Below are positions 59,453 to 64,000 of a stretch of 64,000 bases of DNA, piece by piece; position 1 is the stretch's first letter; each line of letters starts with the position of its first letter. The DNA is from Streptomyces sp. NBC_00273 (GTDB lineage: Bacteria > Actinomycetota > Actinomycetes > Streptomycetales > Streptomycetaceae). Below the pieces are notes generated by a model. The model had not been told where the DNA came from. It was given only the letters and a program-made list of their open reading frames with translations, and made no database searches. Made by a program: the position numbers and the translations under genes. The stretch lies in contig NZ_CP108067.1 in the NCBI RefSeq assembly GCF_036178145.1, positions 7,647,001 to 7,711,000 of the forward strand, in the 5' to 3' direction.

Positions 59453-61372
59453 TCAGAGGGTCGGGGGCTCCGGCCGCTCCTGGGGGCCGCGGCCCGACAG
59501 GACCTCCCCGTACGCCTGCATCAGGTCGGGCAGCCGCAGCGTCGCCAGGTCGTCCCGCGACGGCTCACCCGCGAAGCCCGCCAGCCGCAGGTCCCGGTAC
59601 GCGCAGCTCTTCTCGTACAGGGTCCGCAGGAAGCGGCCGTTGCCGAGCTCGTCGATCCAGCCCTGCTCCACCACGTGCGCGCTGATGCTGCGCAGCTCCT
59701 CCAGCGCCTCCTCGTCCCAGTGGTCCCCGTTCGCGTCCGCCAGCACCCCGCCGATCGCGGTCAGTTCCAGCGGCCGGTAGCTGGGGAAGTCCACCCGGGT
59801 GGTGAAGCGCGACGACAGCCCCGGATTGGCGGCCAGCAGCCGGTCCATCCCCGCAGGGTAGCCCGCCAGGATCACCACCAGGTGGTCCCGGTTGTCCTCG
59901 GCCCGCTTCAGCAGCACCTGCAGGGCCTCGTCGCCGTACGCGTCGCCCTTGCTGTAGCCCGAGTTGGACAGCGAGTAGGCCTCGTCGACGAACAGCACCC
60001 CGCCGATCGCCGAATCGATCAGCTCGTTCGCCTTCACCGCCGTCTGCCCGAGGAACTCGCCCACGAGGTCGGCCCGTTGGGCCTCCACCAGATGGTCGCC
60101 GCCGAGCAGCCCCAGCGCGTAGAACACCCGGCCCAGGATCCGGGCCACGGTCGTCTTGCCCGTACCGGAGGGCCCGGAGAACACGAAGTGCCGCTTCGGC
60201 GGCTGCACCGGCAGCCCCTGACCCGCCCGCAGCCGCGCCATGTGCAGCTGCGCCGAGAGCGCCTTCACCTGCCGCTTGACCGGTTCCAGGCCCACCATCC
60301 GCTCCAGCTCCGCCAGCGCCTCGGCGAGCGCCGCCGGGTCCGCCGGCCCGGCCGGCAACCCCTCGGGCGTGCCCTGTGGCGGGACCGGCGCCTTGCGCCG
60401 CGCCCCCTCCACGCGTCCCGCCGGGGGAGCGGGCGGAACCAGCGGATCGGGCTCCACCTGGCCGTCCGCCGCGACGTCCTGGACGGGCCCGCCGCCCAGC
60501 GCGACCGCCGCGAGGTCCCCGCCGGCCGGGGACGGGCCGTGCCCGCTGTAGCCCCCGTACGCGGCGTACCCCGCCAGGCCCGCCAGATCGGCCACGCCGT
60601 CGGTGTCGTCACCGTCCTCGATGGCCGTCAGCCGGGCCGCCGTGTCCATGAACGAGGGATCCACCCGGTGCACCGCCCGGTACAGCGGCAGCGCCGCCGC
60701 GCTGCGCCCGGTGCCCTCCCGCGCCCGCGCCAGCCAGTACCGCAGCTCCTTGCGCTGGGGCTGCTCGCTGCGACACCGCATCAGCGCCGCCGCCAGCATC
60801 GGCTCCGCCTGCCCGTACATCTCCAGCCGGACCCGCGCCATCCCGCCGAACAGCCCGGCCTCGATGCCCAGCAGCGGATCGTTGACCAGCGGCTCGGTGT
60901 GTCGGACCAGCTGCTCCCAGTCCTTGACCAGATAGGCCCGGCAGGCGTGCAGGAACCGTACCTGCGCATCGGTGTCCACCGGCGGCAGCGCGGCCAGGGC
61001 CTGGTCCAGTTCGGGCACGTGGCGGCCGTCCAGCCAGTGCGAGGCATGCGCGAGGAGCAGATCGCGCCGGCTCTCCAGCACCGGCTGCACCCACCAGCCC
61101 AGCCAGTACCAGGAGTTCAGCGTCCGACGGTGCCGGGCGCGCTGCTCGCCGAACCGGTCCCGGTGGGCGTACATGCGAAGTAACGCGTTACCGGTGTCGA
61201 CCCGGAGCGCGTGCAGGCCCAGCCATGCGTCCGCCATGGAGGGGTCGAGCCGTACGGCCGCCCGGAACTCTTCCTCGGCCTGCGGATAGGCGCCCATGGT
61301 GCAGGCGTCGACCCCGCGCAGCCAGGCCAGTTCGGCCGGGGCGTGCATGCTGCCCGGCGTGCCGAAATCCAT
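59453..61372 (-). CDS. EccA/CbxX-type AAA ATPase with TPR-like N-terminus
   Basis: 639 residues. The N-terminal half (1-290) is a helical repeat domain of TPR type (AYPQAEEEFRAAVRLDPSMADAWLGLHAL). A Pro/Gly linker precedes a CbxX/EccA-like AAA domain with Walker A FSGPSGTGKTTVARIL, Walker B GGVLFVDEAYSL and sensor region VVILAGYPAGMDRLL, NPGLSSRF. This is the architecture of EccA of type VII secretion. No other ESX gene is nearby, so it is a stand-alone copy, perhaps a general remodelling factor. The ATG of MDFGTPGS was chosen. Confidence 0.85.
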   Translation of the reverse strand: MDFGTPGSMHAPAELAWLRGVDACTMGAYPQAEEEFRAAVRLDPSMADAWLGLHALRVDTGNALLRMYAHRDRFGEQRARHRRTLNSWYWLGWWVQPVLESRRDLLLAHASHWLDGRHVPELDQALAALPPVDTDAQVRFLHACRAYLVKDWEQLVRHTEPLVNDPLLGIEAGLFGGMARVRLEMYGQAEPMLAAALMRCRSEQPQRKELRYWLARAREGTGRSAAALPLYRAVHRVDPSFMDTAARLTAIEDGDDTDGVADLAGLAGYAAYGGYSGHGPSPAGGDLAAVALGGGPVQDVAADGQVEPDPLVPPAPPAGRVEGARRKAPVPPQGTPEGLPAGPADPAALAEALAELERMVGLEPVKRQVKALSAQLHMARLRAGQGLPVQPPKRHFVFSGPSGTGKTTVARILGRVFYALGLLGGDHLVEAQRADLVGEFLGQTAVKANELIDSAIGGVLFVDEAYSLSNSGYSKGDAYGDEALQVLLKRAEDNRDHLVVILAGYPAGMDRLLAANPGLSSRFTTRVDFPSYRPLELTAIGGVLADANGDHWDEEALEELRSISAHVVEQGWIDELGNGRFLRTLYEKSCAYRDLRLAGFAGEPSRDDLATLRLPDLMQAYGEVLSGRGPQERPEPPTL

Positions 61373-61605
61373 CACGTCCCCCACAAGCCGCCCCCGTGGT
61401 GCGCGGCAACCTCCGTGACGAGCACATGAGTTGCCCACTGCGCCGATGAAATCAGGGCTGCATCGTACCTGCGGTCACGCACCTTACGTAGGGCGCGACA
61501 GGTCCGTTTCCGGCGTGCGCCCCTGGGGCGAACGGTGACTCAGGGTGAAGGATCGGGGTGGATCGGCCGCGCGTGACACCGCCCGGGAGGGGGTTCGCGG
61601 GCAGA

Positions 61606-61645
61606 ACGAAGCCCCCGATCACGGGGGAACAACCGGGGGCTTCGT
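61606..61645 (-). terminator. hairpin with alternative pairing downstream of the uridine-kinase-like gene
   Basis: ACGAAGCCCCCG / CGGGGGCTTCGT pair perfectly (12 bp). The loop carries another CGGGGG (61622-61627) that can compete for the same CCCCCG. The rest of the 61373-61751 gap holds no gene. Confidence 0.65.
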
Positions 61646-61751
61646 GTCCGCGGCAGCCCGTAGGGGCCGCGCATTCAGAACGTAGGGCCGTCGCGGGCCC
61701 CGGGTCAAGCGGGTCGGCCGGGGCCCGGCGGGGGCGGATTTCCGGGGGCGT

Positions 61752-62384
61752 TCAGGCCCGGGGGAGTTCGTTACTCCCGGTGACGGAAGCGGAGGATCCT
61801 ACGGTCGCACGGGCCCCGGAAGACCACTCGTATCCCGTACCACTCTGGCGTACCAGGGTGTCGGCGAAGGGGCGCGAAGGATCGTTGGAGAAGTGCGCGC
61901 GCTCCGCGCGCTCCCATCCGTCCCAGAAGTCGGAAAGTTCACGCCCGTCCCGGTTCCGCCCCCGTTGCCAGGACTGCTCGCGCGGCGTCTCCATCCACAG
62001 CAGCCGCGCCAGCCGCGGCCGCAGCGCCGCCCGCCCCGCGCCGACCCCCTCGACCAGGAGCACCGGCGCCGGCTCCAGCACCCGCTCGGGACCGAACCGG
62101 CGCTCCACCCAGTCGTACGGGGCCCAGTGCGCGGGTCGTCCGGCGGCGAGTGGCTCCAGCACCTGCGCGCGCAGCCGCTCCTCCCAGCCGAACAGCTCCT
62201 CGTGGGTGGCCACGTCGTCCAGGTGCAGCACGGGCGCCCCCAGCGCCTCGGCGAGCCGCCCCGCAAAGGTGCTCTTCCCGGACCCGGCGTGCCCGTCGAT
62301 CCCGATCAGGCGCACCGGGCCGAGGGACGGCGGCAGCGCGGCGAGCTCCCGGGCGAGTGACTCAAGTGACTGGTGCGACTCCAC
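61752..62384 (-). CDS. uridine-kinase-like P-loop protein
   Basis: 210 residues. Walker A is GIDGHAGSGKSTFAGRL, VLHLDDVATHEELFGWEERL carries the base-binding acidic residue region of uridine kinases, and VLLVEGVGAGRAAL is Walker B-like. It probably phosphorylates uridine or a related small molecule, though many actinobacterial members remain unassigned. The GTG start is 127 nt from the divergent peptidase gene. With TACGCT about ten bases upstream, the transcript may be leaderless. Confidence 0.82.
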   Translation of the reverse strand: MESHQSLESLARELAALPPSLGPVRLIGIDGHAGSGKSTFAGRLAEALGAPVLHLDDVATHEELFGWEERLRAQVLEPLAAGRPAHWAPYDWVERRFGPERVLEPAPVLLVEGVGAGRAALRPRLARLLWMETPREQSWQRGRNRDGRELSDFWDGWERAERAHFSNDPSRPFADTLVRQSGTGYEWSSGARATVGSSASVTGSNELPRA

Positions 62385-62510
62385 CCGACCAGCGTAGACA
62401 GGCCCGACACGACCCGCGGCTTCGGGCCGCCGCCGCCGGGAACTGCAAGGGTGATGCCGGAAGCCACCGGAGAGCCACCGAAGGACCGACCCACCCTGGG
62501 GGAACACGCG

Positions 62511-63884
62511 ATGACCGAACCCACGCCGCGCAGGGCCGTACTCGTCGCCGCACTCGCGGTCGCCACCGCGGCCACCGCCGCCACCGTCTCCGGCGCCAGC
62601 GCCTCGGCGGCCCCTCCCACTCCTCCCGCCCCGCGGGCCCCGGGCCGCACCGTCGACAACCGCTTCTGGTACTCCTACGGCCACTGGCTCGCGGGCACCC
62701 ACCAGGGCACCACCGCCGTCGGCGGCGCCCGCCCGGGCCTGGAGATCGCCACGGCCGTCGGCCGCACCGAGTACGCCGACCCGCACACCGGTCGCAAGAG
62801 CACCTGGGAGTACGCCACCTGGACCTCCCCCGTGCACCGTTCCACCGTGCCCGCCACCGAGGCCATCGCCTCCTGGAACGCCCGCACCCCGGCCGGGACC
62901 TGGATCCAGATCGAACTGCGCGGCACCTACACCGACGGCACCGCCACCCCCTGGTACGTGATGGGCCGCTGGGCCTCCGGCGACGGGGACATCCGCCGCA
63001 CCTCGGTGGACGGCCAGAGCGACGGCAGGTCCACCGTCTGGACCGACACCCTGGCCCTCGACCCGCCGGCCGCCACCGCCGGCCTGCGGATCGCGGCCTG
63101 GCAGTTGCGCCTCACCCTCCACCGCAGGCCCGGCGCCGAGCACGGTCCCACCGTACGGCTCGCGGGCGCCATGGTCTCCGACGTCCCGGACCGCTTCACC
63201 GTCCCGGCCTCCACCCCCTCCCGTACGGCCCACGAGCTGAAGGTCCCGCGCTACTCGCAGGAGGTCCACGCCGGCCGGTACCCCGAGTACGACAACGGCG
63301 GCGAAGCCTGGTGCAGCCCCACCTCCTCGCAGATGATCATCGAGTACTGGGGCGGCCGGGCCGCCCCCTCCGACCTGACCTGGGTCGACCCGAAGTACTC
63401 CGACCCGCAGATCTGCCACGCGGCCCGCTCCACCTACGACGCCGCCTACAAGGGCTGCGGCAACTGGCCCTTCAACGCCGCGTACGCCGCCACCTACCGC
63501 GGGCTGGCCGGAGTCGTCACCCGCCTCACCTCCCTGACCGACCTGGAGACCCTGGTCCGGTCCGGCATCCCGGCCATCACCTCCCAGTCCTTCCGCCCCG
63601 ACGAACTCACGGGCGCGGGCTACGGCACCGCCGGCCACCTGATGACCGTGATCGGCTTCACCGCCGCCGGGGACGTGATCGCGAACGACCCCAACTCGCG
63701 GGACAACACCGCCGTGCGCCGCGTCTACAAGCGCGCCGAGTGGGAGAACATCTGGCTGCGTACCAAGCGCACGGGGGCCTCCGGCAAGGTCACCTCGGGC
63801 TCCGGCGGCATCTGCTACCTCTACGCGCCGGCCCGCCTGAGCCGGGCGCAGTTCCGGGCGCTGCGGGCGGTGGGGGTGTTGTGA
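62511..63884 (+). CDS. secreted C39-like cysteine peptidase family protein
   Basis: 457 residues. The signal peptide begins PRRAVLVAALAVATAATA, with an RR that could also allow Tat export. Residues 50-235 form a beta-sandwich-like domain. From about 240 comes the C39-like_2 papain-fold domain: catalytic Cys in GGEAWCSPTSSQMI, His in GTAGHLMTVIGF, and the assisting Asn/Asp in NDPNSRDN. The GGGGGAA site before the ATG sets the start. It is probably an extracellular peptidase; the substrate is unknown. Confidence 0.87.
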   Translation: MTEPTPRRAVLVAALAVATAATAATVSGASASAAPPTPPAPRAPGRTVDNRFWYSYGHWLAGTHQGTTAVGGARPGLEIATAVGRTEYADPHTGRKSTWEYATWTSPVHRSTVPATEAIASWNARTPAGTWIQIELRGTYTDGTATPWYVMGRWASGDGDIRRTSVDGQSDGRSTVWTDTLALDPPAATAGLRIAAWQLRLTLHRRPGAEHGPTVRLAGAMVSDVPDRFTVPASTPSRTAHELKVPRYSQEVHAGRYPEYDNGGEAWCSPTSSQMIIEYWGGRAAPSDLTWVDPKYSDPQICHAARSTYDAAYKGCGNWPFNAAYAATYRGLAGVVTRLTSLTDLETLVRSGIPAITSQSFRPDELTGAGYGTAGHLMTVIGFTAAGDVIANDPNSRDNTAVRRVYKRAEWENIWLRTKRTGASGKVTSGSGGICYLYAPARLSRAQFRALRAVGVL

Positions 63885-63982
63885 GAATGTCGCCCACTTT
63901 TCCGTTGACCAAGCGGCACGGATAAGCGGAACATAGTGGGGTAAATGGCGGATAAAGGCTTCTCAGTAGGAGGCGGCCGGCC

Positions 63983-64000
63983 ATGACCACCCATCCCAAC
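63983..64000 (+). CDS. start of an unidentified gene (3' end outside window)
   Basis: Six codons (MTTHPN) follow an excellent ribosome site (AGGAGG, 63968-63973). The 98-nt gap before it contains TTGACC at 63905, a possible -35 element. Nothing can be said about the product. Confidence 0.55.

Overview
The window looks like a chromosomal segment of a Streptomyces or close relative. It is very GC-rich with strongly biased third codon positions, uses GTG starts and 4-nt start/stop overlaps freely, and ends many genes in long GC-rich hairpins without clear U-tracts. The order chitinase / FMN riboswitch / ribD-ribE-ribM-ribBA-ribH / hisE / hisG / PH-domain protein is the order I remember from Streptomyces chromosomes. 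I see no phage, plasmid, CRISPR array, rRNA or tRNA gene.

Region 1 (1-15710, plus strand) reads as one long, tightly packed transcription unit. It holds the end of a GMC oxidoreductase, a DJ-1/PfpI protein, a VOC/glyoxalase-like protein and an AGE-epimerase-like barrel protein. A complete partner-switching module follows (STAS, STAS, RsbW-like kinase, SpoIIE-type phosphatase), with a glycogen debranching enzyme between the two STAS genes and a MinD/ParA-like ATPase at its end. Next come a second DJ-1-type protein, an aldehyde dehydrogenase, an F420/NADP-reductase-like protein and a three-subunit molybdenum hydroxylase. After a weak hairpin, an MFS exporter, a cyclic-nucleotide-domain histidine kinase and a SnoaL-like protein continue the run to a strong terminator at 18.9 kb. 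The mix suggests a redox/aldehyde and storage-sugar stress system under phospho-relay control. I cannot match it to a described system, and it is the best candidate here for something new.

Region 2 (19.0-24.3 kb) has a TMEM175-type channel, a transposase-derived protein of the IS701 type that lacks the catalytic DDE residues, an XdhC maturation factor coupled to it, and guaB1 (probably GMP reductase) with a duplicated start region. The decayed remnant of a large LuxR-type ATPase regulator follows.

Region 3 (24.4-31.5 kb, minus strand) encodes a LytS/LytTR-type two-component pair around an acetate-type sodium symporter, a two-repeat lipoprotein, an SGNH hydrolase, and the remains of an SDR gene that was once coupled to that hydrolase.

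Region 4 (31.8-38.2 kb) looks like lysine breakdown by the delta-aminovalerate route: an APC permease, an Lrp/AsnC regulator, davA and davB. The two promoter regions share CGCAA-type repeats. Between them lie a GNAT acetyltransferase and a short leader peptide with a hairpin ahead of a small thioredoxin-fold protein.

Region 5 (38.2-45.4 kb) has two proteins of unknown function (one DUF5995-like), a uracil/xanthine permease, an MFS/ROK-regulator divergent pair around a palindrome, and an ECF41-type sigma factor followed by its likely target oxidoreductase gene. Region 6 (45.4-54.4 kb) carries a chitinase with two DasR-like boxes, then the riboflavin operon behind an FMN riboswitch, and hisE-hisG. 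Region 7 (54.6-64 kb) has a coupled pair of CBS-domain membrane proteins, an AftA-like membrane glycosyltransferase, an EccA-like AAA ATPase, a uridine-kinase-like protein, a secreted C39-like cysteine peptidase, and the first codons of another gene.
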